Shown one piece after another: positions 25,880 through 36,600 of a stretch of DNA of 64,000 nucleotides. The notes beneath the pieces were generated by a model. The model ran no database searches. It saw nothing but the letters and a program-made list of their open reading frames with translations, and was not told the DNA's origin. The stretch covers positions 2,331,501 to 2,395,500 of the forward strand of contig NZ_CP050308.1 in assembly GCF_014189535.1 (NCBI RefSeq), in the 5' to 3' direction. The position numbers and the translations under genes are program-made. Each line of letters begins with the position of its first letter. Within the stretch, counting starts at the first letter, position 1. This DNA comes from Rhizobium lusitanum. Its GTDB lineage: Bacteria > Pseudomonadota > Alphaproteobacteria > Rhizobiales > Rhizobiaceae.

Positions 25880-27649
25880 GTGTCCCTTTTCAAAGTCTAT
25901 GCAAGAGCCCTGAAGTATCTAGGCGCGTATCGTTACCGCGTTTGGATGGTCGTCATCGCAAACATCGCGTTGGCCATGACCACCATCTATGAGCCGGTTC
26001 TGTTCGGCCGCATCTTTGACGCCATTGGCAAAAAAGAGGCCGTGACGCCGACCATGATGCTCTGGGCCGGCTTCGCCGTCTTCAGTGCGGTCGCCTTCAT
26101 CATCGTTTCCCGCGAGGCGGACCGTCTCGCCCATGGTCGCCGCGCATCGCTGCTGACGGAAGCGTTCAGCCGCATCATCTCCATGCCCTTGTCCTGGCAC
26201 AGCCAGCGCGGCACGGCCAGCGCGCTGAACACGCTGCTGCGTGCCTGCGAAGCTCTGTTCGGCCTGTGGCTCGAATTCATGCGCAATCACCTGACCACGG
26301 CTGTAGCACTTGTCGTGATGATCCCGACCGCCATGGCCATGGACTTGCGCCTGTCCGCCGTTCTCATTCTGCTCGGTATCTTCTACTGGATCATCGGCAG
26401 CGTGGTCATGAACCGCACCAAGGACGGCCAGACCTCGGTCGAAAGCCACTACAATACCGTCTTCTCGCATGTCAGCGACTCGATCAGCAACGTCTCGGTT
26501 CTGCATAGCTACAACCGCATCGAAGCCGAAACCAGGGCGCTGAAGTCCTTCACCGAGCGCCTGCTTGCCGCCCAGTATCCGGTCCTCGACTGGTGGGCGC
26601 TGGCTGGTGCGCTGAACCGCACGGCTTCCACCATTGCTATGATGGCGATCCTGATGATCGGCACCGTGCTTGTCCAGGACGGCAGCCTCAGCATCGGCGC
26701 GCTGATCACCTTCATCGCCTTCGCCAACGTGCTGATCGGTCGCCTGGAGCTGCTGCGCAACTTCGCCAACCAGATTTTCGAAGCCCGCGCCAAGCTGGTG
26801 GACTTCTACACGCTGGAAGATTCCGTCCGCGACCGTGAAGAGCCGGCTGGCCTTGCCGAGATCAAGGACGTCAAGGGCGAAGTCGAGTTCCGCGACGTTT
26901 CCTTCGGCTTCGGCAACAGCTCACAGGGTCTGCACAACATCAACTTCACGGTGAAGGCCGGCCAGACCGTTGCCATCGTTGGCCCGACCGGTGCCGGCAA
27001 GACGACGCTGGTCAACCTTCTGCAGCGTGTCTACGACCCACAGGGTGGCCAGATCCTTGTCGATGGTAACGACATTACCAAGGTGACGCGCAAGTCGCTG
27101 CGCCGCTACATCGCCACCGTCTTCCAGGATGCCGGCCTGCTGAACCGCTCGATCAGCGACAACATCCGTCTCGGCCGCGAGGGTGCGACCGAGGAGGAGA
27201 TGATGCGCGCTGCCGAGGCGGCTGCCGCCAACGACTTCATCGAGACTCGTGAAAGCGGTTATGAAACCCGCGTCGGCGAACGGGGCAACAAGCTCTCCGG
27301 TGGTGAACGCCAGCGTATTGCCATTGCCCGCGCCATCCTCAAGGACGCGCCGATCCTCGTGCTCGACGAGGCGACCAGCGCGCTCGACGTGGAAACGGAA
27401 AACCGCGTCAAGGCAGCGATCGACAATCTGCGGCAGAACCGCACGACCTTCATCATCGCTCACCGCCTGTCGACGGTACGCGAGGCCGATATCGTCCTCT
27501 TCCTCGAAAACGGACGCGTTATCGAGAACGGCAGCTTCAGCGCACTCAGCCAGAGCAACGGCCGCTTCGCCGCCCTGCTGCGCGCCAGCGGTATCCTGAC
27601 GGACGAGGAAGTCCGCAAGGCACATACCACGGAATACGAAGCCGCCTGA
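25880..27649 (+). CDS. ndvA: Cyclic beta-1,2-glucan ABC exporter NdvA (ChvA)
   Basis: Fused membrane/ATPase exporter of 589 residues that moves cyclic beta-1,2-glucan to the periplasm. Six helices occupy residues 15-310, with the characteristic family text SISNVSVLHSYNRIEAET; the ATPase has Walker A GPTGAGKTTL (about 368-377), LSGGERQRIAIARAI, and Walker B ILVLDEATSALD. I recognise near-identity in many stretches to the S. meliloti protein. The start is the GTG at 25880, giving (M)SLFKVYARALKYLGAYR as in known NdvA; the TTG nine bases upstream is less likely. It is convergent with the porin gene. Loss in rhizobia and agrobacteria impairs nodule or tumour formation and hypo-osmotic growth. Confidence 0.97.
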   Translation: MSLFKVYARALKYLGAYRYRVWMVVIANIALAMTTIYEPVLFGRIFDAIGKKEAVTPTMMLWAGFAVFSAVAFIIVSREADRLAHGRRASLLTEAFSRIISMPLSWHSQRGTASALNTLLRACEALFGLWLEFMRNHLTTAVALVVMIPTAMAMDLRLSAVLILLGIFYWIIGSVVMNRTKDGQTSVESHYNTVFSHVSDSISNVSVLHSYNRIEAETRALKSFTERLLAAQYPVLDWWALAGALNRTASTIAMMAILMIGTVLVQDGSLSIGALITFIAFANVLIGRLELLRNFANQIFEARAKLVDFYTLEDSVRDREEPAGLAEIKDVKGEVEFRDVSFGFGNSSQGLHNINFTVKAGQTVAIVGPTGAGKTTLVNLLQRVYDPQGGQILVDGNDITKVTRKSLRRYIATVFQDAGLLNRSISDNIRLGREGATEEEMMRAAEAAAANDFIETRESGYETRVGERGNKLSGGERQRIAIARAILKDAPILVLDEATSALDVETENRVKAAIDNLRQNRTTFIIAHRLSTVREADIVLFLENGRVIENGSFSALSQSNGRFAALLRASGILTDEEVRKAHTTEYEAA

Positions 27650-27673
27650 TCATTCGAATGGGGCCCAAAAGTC

Positions 27674-27707
27674 AAAACCGGGGGAGCAATGCTCCCCCGG
27701 TTTTTTT
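27674..27707 (+). terminator. Strong rho-independent terminator after ndvA
   Basis: Stem CCGGGGGAGC / GCTCCCCCGG (27678-27687 and 27691-27700) with an AAT loop, extended by A-T pairs and ending in seven T (27701-27707), 25 bases past the ndvA stop. Confidence 0.9.
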
Positions 27708-27741
27708 GTGCGGCCACTTCCCCTAACGGAAACCGGGGGAC

Positions 27742-27780
27742 AGAAACAAGAAAGGCCCGGTAGGGAAAACCGGACCTTTC
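27742..27780 (-). terminator. Terminator-like hairpin downstream of the porin gene
   Basis: On the minus strand, AAAGGTCCGGT / ACCGGGCCTTT (one mismatch) pair around a seven-base loop and are followed by CTTGTTTCT. It lies about 135 bases beyond the porin stop, past the 21-bp repeats. Confidence 0.55.
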
Positions 27781-27824
27781 TCCTTCTCTGATCGGAGGTC
27801 AAATCGGTCGTAATGCCCGCGGAG

Positions 27825-27887
27825 TTATGACGGGCATCAAACCGGTTATGACGGGCATCAAACCGGTTATGATTGGCGTCAAGCCGG
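27825..27887. repeat. Three tandem 21-bp repeats in the porin 3' region
   Basis: Units at 27825-27845 and 27846-27866 are identical (TTATGACGGGCATCAAACCGG); the third at 27867-27887 has four differences. They occupy the space between the porin stop and its presumed terminator, so they would be in the porin mRNA tail. No larger array or spacer structure is present. Confidence 0.85.
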
Positions 27888-27915
27888 GTAGGGCCGGCCT
27901 CCCGCCGGGATCAGA

Positions 27916-29007
27916 TCAGAACTTGCGCTCGAAACGCAGCGCGCCCGTCCACTGGTCGGTATTGGCGGCATCGTAGCGCATGTAGGTGAGTTCAGGCATG
28001 ACGACCAGATCCTTGACCGGACGCCAGGCCAGGTTCGTCGTCGCCTGCAGAATGCCACTGTCGGTATAGGCGACCATGGTGGTATTTTGCAGCTTCGGCG
28101 TAAAGGTGTAGCTGAAGCCGGTCCAGAAGGCCCAGTCCCCCCAACCGCAGTCCGCACCACTCTTCGGGCAAGCCGCCGCATTGGTGTTGAGGAAGGAACC
28201 GGCATATTTGTTCAACTTGTCGCCGTCCGTATTCCAGCCACCCATGAAGAACGGCTTGAATGCACCGAAGTCGCCATCGATGCGTGCCTTGATGGCACCC
28301 TCTTCGACGACGGAATCATATCCACCGACGATCCTGAACTGGAACATGCTGCCCTTGTAGCCGGCACCAGCCACGACATCCGGAGCGTAGTGATCAGCTT
28401 TTCCGGTTTGCCATGCGCCACGATAGGAAGAGCTCGTCGCCGAGGAATTGGAATCTTCCAGCGACACCAGTGCGGTAAAGCCGTTGCCGGACTCGTATTT
28501 GTAGGTGAGCTGGTTGAGCTCCTTCGGGCCTTCGTAGACGACCTCGTCATTTACGAGACTGGTCGTGTAACCCATGTACATCGTATATTGGGAGTCGAGC
28601 TTGCCGACGGTGAAACCAGCGAGGCTGATATTGGCAAACAGCAGCCGGGCGTTGGTCGTGCCGCCATCTTGCCAATCCCACCGGTAAACGGTGTTGGTCT
28701 TGAGCGGACCATATTCCGTATCCGTTGCGGTATCGAAGGAAAGTTCCGCGCGGGTATGCCATTGTGTGCCGATGTTGCTTGCCGCGTTCTTCGGATCTTT
28801 CCAATAACCCTCGGTGCGGACCTTGCCGCCGACCTTCAGACAGGTTTCGGTTCCAGGAATGAAGAAATAGCCCGCGCCAAACGCATCGCAAATCCGGACA
28901 TATTCCAGCGGCTCCGGCTCGGCGGCCACGATGGCGTCAGCTGCCTGCGCTCCCGAGACAGCGACCAGGGCGGCGGCGGAACCAAGAAGAAGACTTCTGA
29001 TATTCAT
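27916..29007 (-). CDS. ropA: RopA-type outer membrane porin
   Basis: 363-residue porin of the alphaproteobacterial Porin_2 family. A signal peptide (MNIRSLLLGSAAALVAVSGA, cleaved after AQA near residue 23) precedes the mature start EPLEYVRICDAFGAGYFFIP, and GTETCLKVGGKVRTEGYW, which is diagnostic for rhizobial RopA porins with their two cysteines. The protein ends in FERKF, a C-terminal Phe typical of outer-membrane beta barrels. The start at 29007 has GGAG six bases upstream; a frame twelve bases longer has no ribosome site. Function: trimeric general diffusion channel; surface antigen in rhizobia. It sits between ndvA and opgC. Confidence 0.92.
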   Translation of the reverse strand: MNIRSLLLGSAAALVAVSGAQAADAIVAAEPEPLEYVRICDAFGAGYFFIPGTETCLKVGGKVRTEGYWKDPKNAASNIGTQWHTRAELSFDTATDTEYGPLKTNTVYRWDWQDGGTTNARLLFANISLAGFTVGKLDSQYTMYMGYTTSLVNDEVVYEGPKELNQLTYKYESGNGFTALVSLEDSNSSATSSSYRGAWQTGKADHYAPDVVAGAGYKGSMFQFRIVGGYDSVVEEGAIKARIDGDFGAFKPFFMGGWNTDGDKLNKYAGSFLNTNAAACPKSGADCGWGDWAFWTGFSYTFTPKLQNTTMVAYTDSGILQATTNLAWRPVKDLVVMPELTYMRYDAANTDQWTGALRFERKF

Positions 29008-29351
29008 AGAATACTCCAATCCAGTATCGATTGGGCATGAGCGTGCGCGCCGAAAATTCGACGCCTCCTACCCCATTCCCGTTTGACGATCCCCACGATT
29101 GCGTCAAGCACCCATTCGGGCGCGTGTGGCGCCGGGATGGCGACACTCCCCGAGCACCGCCACGGCGTCGATGTAGGCGTTTAAATTTTGCACAACAAGA
29201 TTTTGAGCAATGGAATTTTCGCAGCGACGCTCCGAAGCGCTGCCGCGTTGCAGAAACATCACGTCACACGTCCTTCACGAAAGTGTCGTGAATCGATTTT
29301 CTTTGGGAATCAATGTTGCTCATTGCGGCACAGAATGTGCCGCCAAACAGG
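29008..29351. promoter_or_regulatory. Porin upstream region and opgC 3' spacer
   Basis: 344 bases between the porin start and the opgC stop on the same strand. The porin promoter and a long leader are expected here. No gene or strong hairpin was seen; the part at 29160-29350 is AT-richer. Confidence 0.4.
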
Positions 29352-30566
29352 CTATCGGTGCCGTTCAACCCGCATCGTTAGGCGAAGCGGACCCACCAAT
29401 GTCTTGGCGGGGCGATGGTTGGCCGTATCTAGCCGCTTGTGCTCGAGATAATAGGCATAGGCAAACTGCACGACGATGCCGACGACGACATAGGCGGCGC
29501 CAACAGCCGGATCCTTCTCCGTGATATAGAGGATGACCTGCCCCACCATGGCAAGGATGGTGCCCGCAACGAAGATGCTGAGGGAGTGCCGCCCGAGGAT
29601 CGTCAGCGGATGATTGGCAGGCCGCCGCAGCACGCGCGAGACGGACGGGATGCAGACGATGAGATAGGCAAGCGCCAGCACATGCAGCAGCCGCGGCAGC
29701 GACAGGAACGTCTTGTCGAAGCCGGTGATGACCGTGGGCAGGCCGAGCGCGGCCAACTGGTCGCCCAGTATCCAGAGCTTGTCGGTGACCCAGATGAAGG
29801 ACAGCATGACATAGGCGAGCGAAAGCGCGAACAGGATCGGGTTATAGGCAATCCGGCCACCACGCTTCACATGCATGATGGAGACGAAACCGATGACGAA
29901 CAGGAACTGCCAGGAGAGCGGGTTCAGGAACCAGAAGCCGTCGAGCAGTGTCGTGTGCGGCGCGATCTGGTAGATGCCGGCCAGCAGCCAGACGGCGCCG
30001 GAGATCAGCAACAGGAGCAGCGGACCTTTCGCTTCCAGCACCAGTATCAGCGGCAGCAGCAGGAACAGCACTCCGTACATCGGCAGGATATTGTTATAGC
30101 CGATCTGGTGGCCGAGTAGCAGCAGGGCCGGAATGCCGCGAGCCGGATCCATCAATACGGCAAGGATGTTCACCTCGCAGAGCAGGCCCACCTGGTGGAA
30201 GATCCAGGCACCGGAAATGAACAGCACCAGGGTGATGAAGGTGGTGATCATATGCGCCGTATAGAGCGTGATGGCGCGCTTGACCGCCTTCCAGGCGGTC
30301 ATGAGCCGATTGCCGGGCTTGAACCGCGTGCCATAGGCAAGACCGACGGAAATACCGGAGATCAGCACGAAAGCCTCGGCACCATCGGAGAAGCCGAAAT
30401 TCTTGGTCGTCAGATGCTCGAAGAACTGGCCGGGCACGTGATTGATGAAGATCATGATCAGGGCCAAAGCCCTCAGAACATCCAGCCTGGTGTCGCGCCC
30501 TGCCGACACTTTCGGCGAGCCGCCGGCGCTTCCCGACCGTGTGTCGATATGTGCCCTGATGTTCAT
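29352..30566 (-). CDS. opgC: OpgC-family glucan-modifying acyltransferase
   Basis: 404-residue inner-membrane protein with about ten hydrophobic segments. The N-terminal segment RDTRLDVLRALALIMIFINH and the following VPGQFFEHLTTKNFGFSDGA, FVLISG are characteristic of OpgC. OpgC (Rhodobacter) and Cgm (Brucella) add succinyl groups to osmoregulated periplasmic or cyclic glucans, so the likely job here is to make the NdvB glucan anionic, at the periplasmic face. It is directly downstream of ndvB on the same strand, with a 15-bp hairpin between. The start at 30566 follows AGGAGA; an upstream ATG at 30587 lacks a site. Confidence 0.9.
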   Translation of the reverse strand: MNIRAHIDTRSGSAGGSPKVSAGRDTRLDVLRALALIMIFINHVPGQFFEHLTTKNFGFSDGAEAFVLISGISVGLAYGTRFKPGNRLMTAWKAVKRAITLYTAHMITTFITLVLFISGAWIFHQVGLLCEVNILAVLMDPARGIPALLLLGHQIGYNNILPMYGVLFLLLPLILVLEAKGPLLLLLISGAVWLLAGIYQIAPHTTLLDGFWFLNPLSWQFLFVIGFVSIMHVKRGGRIAYNPILFALSLAYVMLSFIWVTDKLWILGDQLAALGLPTVITGFDKTFLSLPRLLHVLALAYLIVCIPSVSRVLRRPANHPLTILGRHSLSIFVAGTILAMVGQVILYITEKDPAVGAAYVVVGIVVQFAYAYYLEHKRLDTANHRPAKTLVGPLRLTMRVERHR

Positions 30567-30596
30567 GAACATCTCCTGTTCCGGCATTCAAATGCG

Positions 30597-30630
30597 GATA
30601 GGGCCAAAGAGTTCCCTCTTTGGCCCTATC
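30597..30630 (-). terminator. 15-bp hairpin between ndvB and opgC
   Basis: A perfect 15-bp inverted repeat (arms 30597-30611 and 30616-30630) with a four-base loop lies 29 bases past the ndvB stop and 31 before the opgC start. There is no T run on the minus strand, so it may act as an attenuator or mRNA end stabiliser rather than a full stop. Confidence 0.6.
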
Positions 30631-30658
30631 GATCAATGCAAAACAGTGCACAAAAGCG

Positions 30659-33600
30659 TTACTGTTCGATCGGATAGCCCTCTTCGGGATTAGCAAGTGC
30701 CCTATCATTCACTGTGACTGAGTATCCGCTCGCATCGGGCGCTTTTGAGACGGAAATGCGGTATTTTCCGCTCGGCAGATCGAGGTCCGCCGCAAAGCCG
30801 TCCCACGTCGACGGTAGCGCCGGCTTGACGTAGAGGCGACCGTTCTTGACGCGGATACCGAGAATGCCCTCGATCGCGACGCGATAGAACCAGCCGGCCG
30901 AGCCTGTATACCAGGTCCAGCCGCCACGACCGGTCAATTGCCCCTCGCCATAGATGTCGGCGGCGATGACATAGGGCTCGACGCGATAGGTATCGGCCTG
31001 ATCCCGATCAAGTGCATGGTTGACCGGGTTCAACATCTCGAAGCAATGCCAGGCATCGTCGCTGCGGTTCATTTCCGCCAGAGCCATGACCACCCAGGTG
31101 GCGGCGTGGGTATATTGGCCGCCATTTTCGCGGACACCCGGCGGGTAGGACTTGATGTAGCCCGGATCGCGCGTCGACTTGGAGAAAGGCGGCGTGAACA
31201 GCCGGATCATCCGGTTGTCATCGTCGACCAGCTTTTCGAGAACGGCGTTCATCGCCGTCTCGCCGCGCTTGGGATCGCCTTCGCCGGAGAGAATGTTCCA
31301 GGACTGCGCAATCGAATCGATCTGGCATTCGAAACTTTCGTTCGAACCGAGTGGGCTGCCATCATCGAAATAGCCACGGCGATAATGGTTGCCGTCCCAG
31401 CCCGCCGTTTCCAGCGACTTGCGCAGTTCGGGCACATGCTTGGTCCAGCGCTCGACACGCTCCTTGTCGCCGCGTGCTTCCGCATAGGGCAGGAAGGCGG
31501 TGAGCGTGCCGGCCAGGAACCAGCCGAGCCAGACGCTTTCGCCACGGCCCTGAATGCCGACGCGGTTCATGCCGTCGTTCCAGTCGCCGCCAAGGATCAA
31601 CGGCAGGCCGTTGCCACCCTTGCGCTTGATGGCGAGATCGAGCGCCAGCGCCGCATGCTCGTAGACGCTGACCTTATCCTCCGACACCGTCGGCTGGTAG
31701 AAGGCGTCATGCGTGCCGGGCATCAGCGCGGCACCCTCGACGAAGGCAAGCTCTTCGTCCAGAAGCGACTTGTCGCCCGTCACCGTGCAATACTGGTTGA
31801 TCGCATAGGCGAGCCAGACGACGTCGTCCGAGATATGCGTACGCACGCCGGCGCCGCTGCCCGGCAGCCACCAATGCTGCACGTCGCCTTCGCGGAACTG
31901 ACGCTGCGCCGCATTGACGATCTGCTTGCGCGCAAGTTCCGGCGCATGCGTCAGGAAGGCCAGCGTATCCTGCAACTGGTCGCGGAAGCCGAAGGCGCCC
32001 GAAGCCTGATAGAAGGCGGTACGCGCCATGATGCGGCAACCGAGGCTCTGATAGGGGAGCCAGGCGTTGATCATGTTGTTCATCGCCTTGTCTGGCGTCG
32101 AGATCTGCAGACGACCGGTAAAGCCGTCCCAGAAGCCTCGGGTTGCCGAGAGCACGGTCTCGAAATCCGTCTTGCGGATCTCGGCCACCAATGCGCGCGC
32201 CTCCTCGAGAGAGGCGGTATCGCCCATGTAGAAGCAGACGACCTTCTCTTCACCCGCACCGACGGTCAGGTCGAAGGCGAGTGCTGCGCAGGGATCGCCT
32301 TCGAGGTCGGTCGAGTTGGAGAGGACGGCACCGGAAACAACGGCTTCCGGCATCTGCACCGTGCCGTGACGGCCGATGAATTCGCGGCGGCTGGCCGAGA
32401 AGCTCGAATGCGCCTCGCTTGCCGCCATGAAGGCGACCCGCTTGGAATAGTCGATGCTGTAGGGATTGTTGGCAAACAGCGCGCCCGTCTCCTCGTCCAG
32501 CGACGAGAGGATGAAGGGCTTGGTCTTGTGCGGATTGATGCCGAGCACCCATTCCGCATAATTGTAAAGCCGCAGCTGCCGAGTGCCCTTACCCTTGTTG
32601 CTGACGCGCAGGCGGAAGACCTTCACGGGACGATCGCGATCGACCGTCTGCGTCAGTTCCAGCGCGATATCGTTCTCTTCGCTCGAGAAAACCGAATAGC
32701 CGAGGCCGTGGCGGGCCTCAAACTGTACCTTTGGATTGCGCGACAGGCCCGCATAGGGGGTCATCACCGTATTGCTGTCGAGATCGGTCACATAAAGCGC
32801 CTCGCCCGGACGGTTGATGACCATGTCGTTGGTCCATGGGGTCAACTGATAGTCGCGCGAATTGTGGCTCCAGGTGAAGCCGCCGCCTTCGGCGGCCACA
32901 TGGAAGCCGAAGCGCTCGTTGGTGATGACGTTGATCCACGGTTGAGGCGTCGACTGGCCGCCGGCAAGCCGGACGACATATTCGCGGCCGTTTTCGGCGA
33001 AGCCGCCGTAGCCGTTCCAGAAGTCGAGATCGGTCTGCGCTCCCAGTTCTGTGGCCGCAAACACCGATTCCTGTGGTGCAAGCACCACGGCGCGGCGATC
33101 GACCGGAGCCTGGTCATCCTTCGGCGACGACCCGAACAGCGTCGCCGCCCGGGCGATCTGGTCGACCAGCTTGCCGTTGCGGGCATGGAAGACGACGCGC
33201 GAAGAGGCGAGGATCTGCTGATAAGTCTCGTTTTCGATCAGATCCTTGCGCACCGCGAAGATGTGCTGGCGCAGCCCATCCCCCTGATTGTGGCGGATAT
33301 GATCGGCAAGCGCATCCAGCTCGTGCTGCATGGCCTGCGCATGCTCGGCGGCGCATTCGTTGAGGATCACCAGATCGGCGGCGATGCCGCGCGAGCGCAG
33401 GTATTCACCGGCACTCAGCGCTTCCTTGGCGATCTCGATATCGATTTCGTCATTGATGCGCAGCGTGAAGATCGGGAAATCGCCCGAGATGGTCACCGGC
33501 CAGAGCGCCGACTGCGAATGCAGACCGGCAAGGACGGTGGCGCTGTCGGCGCGCAGATGCATGTCGGGATAGACGAGGTAGCGGGCAAGCTTCTGGAATG

Positions 33601-36600
33601 CGGCCGCCTGCTGTGAAGAAACGCCGACATGGCGCATCTGCATCTGCGTGCGCGTCCAGGCCTGCGTCAACTCGGCTGCGAAAGCATCCGGATTGCGGTA
33701 ACGCTCGACTGCCTTGTCCACCTCTTCGCGGTTCGGCGCGGCGATGGTCCAGAAGATCACGCTGACCTTCTTGCCGGCCGGCACGCGCACGACACGGCGC
33801 AGCGACAGGCAGGCATCCATCGTGAAGCCTTCCGTGCCCGACAGCGTCGCGCCCTGATCGAAGGCGGCGGCCTCGGCAAGCGTGCGACCACGGCCGAGGA
33901 ACTTGCGGCGATCCGTCTCGAATTCCGTCGGACGCTCGGAACCGGCATTGTCGACGACCAGATGCGCGATCGCCATGTCCGGCTCGTTATAGTCGCGCTT
34001 GTTGCGCTCGGCGCGCAGCACATCGCCGCTGCCGCCAATCTCGGTGCGCACGAACATGCGCGCGAAGACCGGATGGCCGGAATCGACGTCGTCGGTGGCA
34101 ATCGCGGGCTCGAGATAGGAGGTCACTTCGATGAAGCGATCTTCCGAACCCATGTTGAGCAGCGTGACGCGGCGGCCTTCGGCATCGTTTTCAGTCGCAA
34201 CGATGCACTCGACCTCACTGGTGAAGTCACCAATAGTCTTGCTGTATTCCGCCTTTTCGTCGCTGAAGGCGACCTTGACCTTTTCGCCTTCGATGCTGCG
34301 TGGCTCCGCAGTCGTCGACCACCATTGGCCGGACACGGTATCGCGCAGGAAGATGAAGGTGCCCCAGCGGTCTTCCGTCGGATCGGGCCGCCAGCGCGAC
34401 ACGGACAGGCCGTTCCAGCGCGAATAGCCGGCGCCGGTCGCCGTCAGCATGACGGAATAATGGCCATTGGAGAGGAAGGCGAGTTCGCGGTCCTGCGTGG
34501 CCGGATCGGCGATCTTGCGGATCTCCGGACGCAGCATGTCTTCCTGGATATTGGCCGGCTGGTCGCTCTCGTGCTTGGCGGCCATGACCGGAATATCGCG
34601 CGGCGCCTTTTCCTGCAGCAGCAGTTCGGCCGCTTCGATCACCGGATCGGCGTGGAAGAGTTCACGCAGTCGACCATTGAAGGCAACGTTGGCAACAGCC
34701 GCAATCGACATGCCGTGATGGTGGGCATAGTAGTTGAAGACCACCGCGCACTTCTTGCCTTCGGGAACGCGGGTCGGGGTGAAATCGACAGCATCATGGA
34801 AGCCGTAGATCCCAAGCGCGCCAACCTTGCGCAGCTTCTGCAGGTTTTCGAGCGCCGCTTCCGGCCGATACTGGCTGGCGAGGATGGAGGCATAGGGCGC
34901 GATGACGGCATTCTGGCCGAGACCACGCTTCAGGCCGAGCGAGGGCACGCCGAAGTTGGTGTACTGATATTGCATCTGATGGTCGCGGGCGTTGAAAGCC
35001 GCTTCCGAAATGCCCCAAGGAATGCCGGCGCCAAGGCGCTTGGCATAATTCATCTGTTCCTGGACGATCAGATTGTTGGTCTGGTTGAGAATACCGCCCT
35101 GACGCTCCTGCATGACGAGCGGCGGCATCAGATATTCGAACATCGAACCGGACCAGGAGACCAGCGCGCCACGCGAGCCCACAGGCACGACCTGACGGCC
35201 GAGGCGATACCAATGCTCCGTCGGCAGGTCGCCCTTGGCGATGGCGAACAGGCTGGTGAGACGGGCTTCGGACGCCAGCAAGTCGTAGCAGGCGGCATCA
35301 AGCTCGTTGGTTTCCACCCGGAAGCCGATGGAGAGCAGGCGCCGTTCCGGACGATAGAGGAAGGCGAACTCCATACCGAAGGCGGTTTCGCGCATGCGGT
35401 CGCGCAGCTTCGCCAGGCGCTGACGCAGCGCGTCAACATTGGCGAGATCGAAGACGCTGTCGGCGATATGGCCTTCGCAGACCTTCACCAGCGATTGCGA
35501 CCAGGTGAGCACCTCGCCGCTCTGCGGCGACTTGACCTCGTGGTCGAGATTGGCGGCAAGCTTCTGGATGTCATGCGCCAGGACCGAAAGGTTGATGATG
35601 CGGATAGACGCGAACTCATGCTCGCGCTTGACCGCCGCCAGCGCGTTCTGGAAGCCGAGGATACGCTCTTCCAGGCGATGACGCAGCGGGCGCACCGTCT
35701 TGCGGTCATCGGGAAGCTCGGCAAGTATTTCGGCGAGGATGCCGGCGACGTCGCCGACGCCGTCGAGATTGCCCTGCATATGCGCGGACGGGGCTTCCGC
35801 CCAGATGCGGCAGGCCGAGGACACGGCGATCAGGTGACCGGCAAAATTGCCGCTGTCGACCGCCGAGACATAGCGCGCGCCCATCGGCTTCAGCGTGTCC
35901 GTATGATACCAGTTGCAGAGATGGCCACGGAACTTTTCGAGCTTCTCGACCGTCGCCATGGTCTTTTCCATGCGATCAATGGTTTCCTCGAAGGAAATCC
36001 AGCCGAAATGGCGGGCCGAGATAATCGAGAGGAAGTAGACACCGATATTGGTCGGCGAGGTGCGCGAGGCAACAACCGGATGCGGCGTCTGCTGCACGTT
36101 ATCCGGCGGCAGGTGGTTCTGCTGCTCGACGACGAAGGTGTCGAAATAGCGCCAGGTGCGCCGCGCGATCTTGCGCAGTTCCGACGATACGCTTTCCGGC
36201 ACTTCGAGCTTGTCCTCGGTTTCCGCCGACTGGCTGACATACCAGGCGATCGCCGGCGACAGGACCCAGAGCAGCGCAAAGGGAATACCGACGAGGAAGG
36301 CATTGTCACCCGACAGCGATGCGAAGGCGAGAGCCAGCAGCGCCAGCACCGGTGCATGCCACATGACGCGGTAATGGCCGAGAATGGTGGTCTGCGCCGC
36401 GGCCTGGGCGCTGGCGGCGGTGCGCCATTGCAGCATCAGCTTGCGGCTGACGAAGGCGCGGTAAAGCGAGCGGCCGATGGCGTCGGCCATGACGCAGGCG
36501 CTGTCCGCAATGAAGACGATACGCAGCGCCACTTGCGCGTTGGCGGCGCGGATATCCGTCCAGACCGTATAGAGATGGGCGCGGGCGATGATATCGCTGC

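Noticed and set aside
27672..27890. Possible CRISPR-like array near ndvA/porin
   Set aside because: The repeats are contiguous 21-bp units without spacers, and no cas genes are present.
29188..29524. Small plus-strand frames between porin and opgC
   Set aside because: They run into the opgC antisense strand and lack ribosome sites or motifs.
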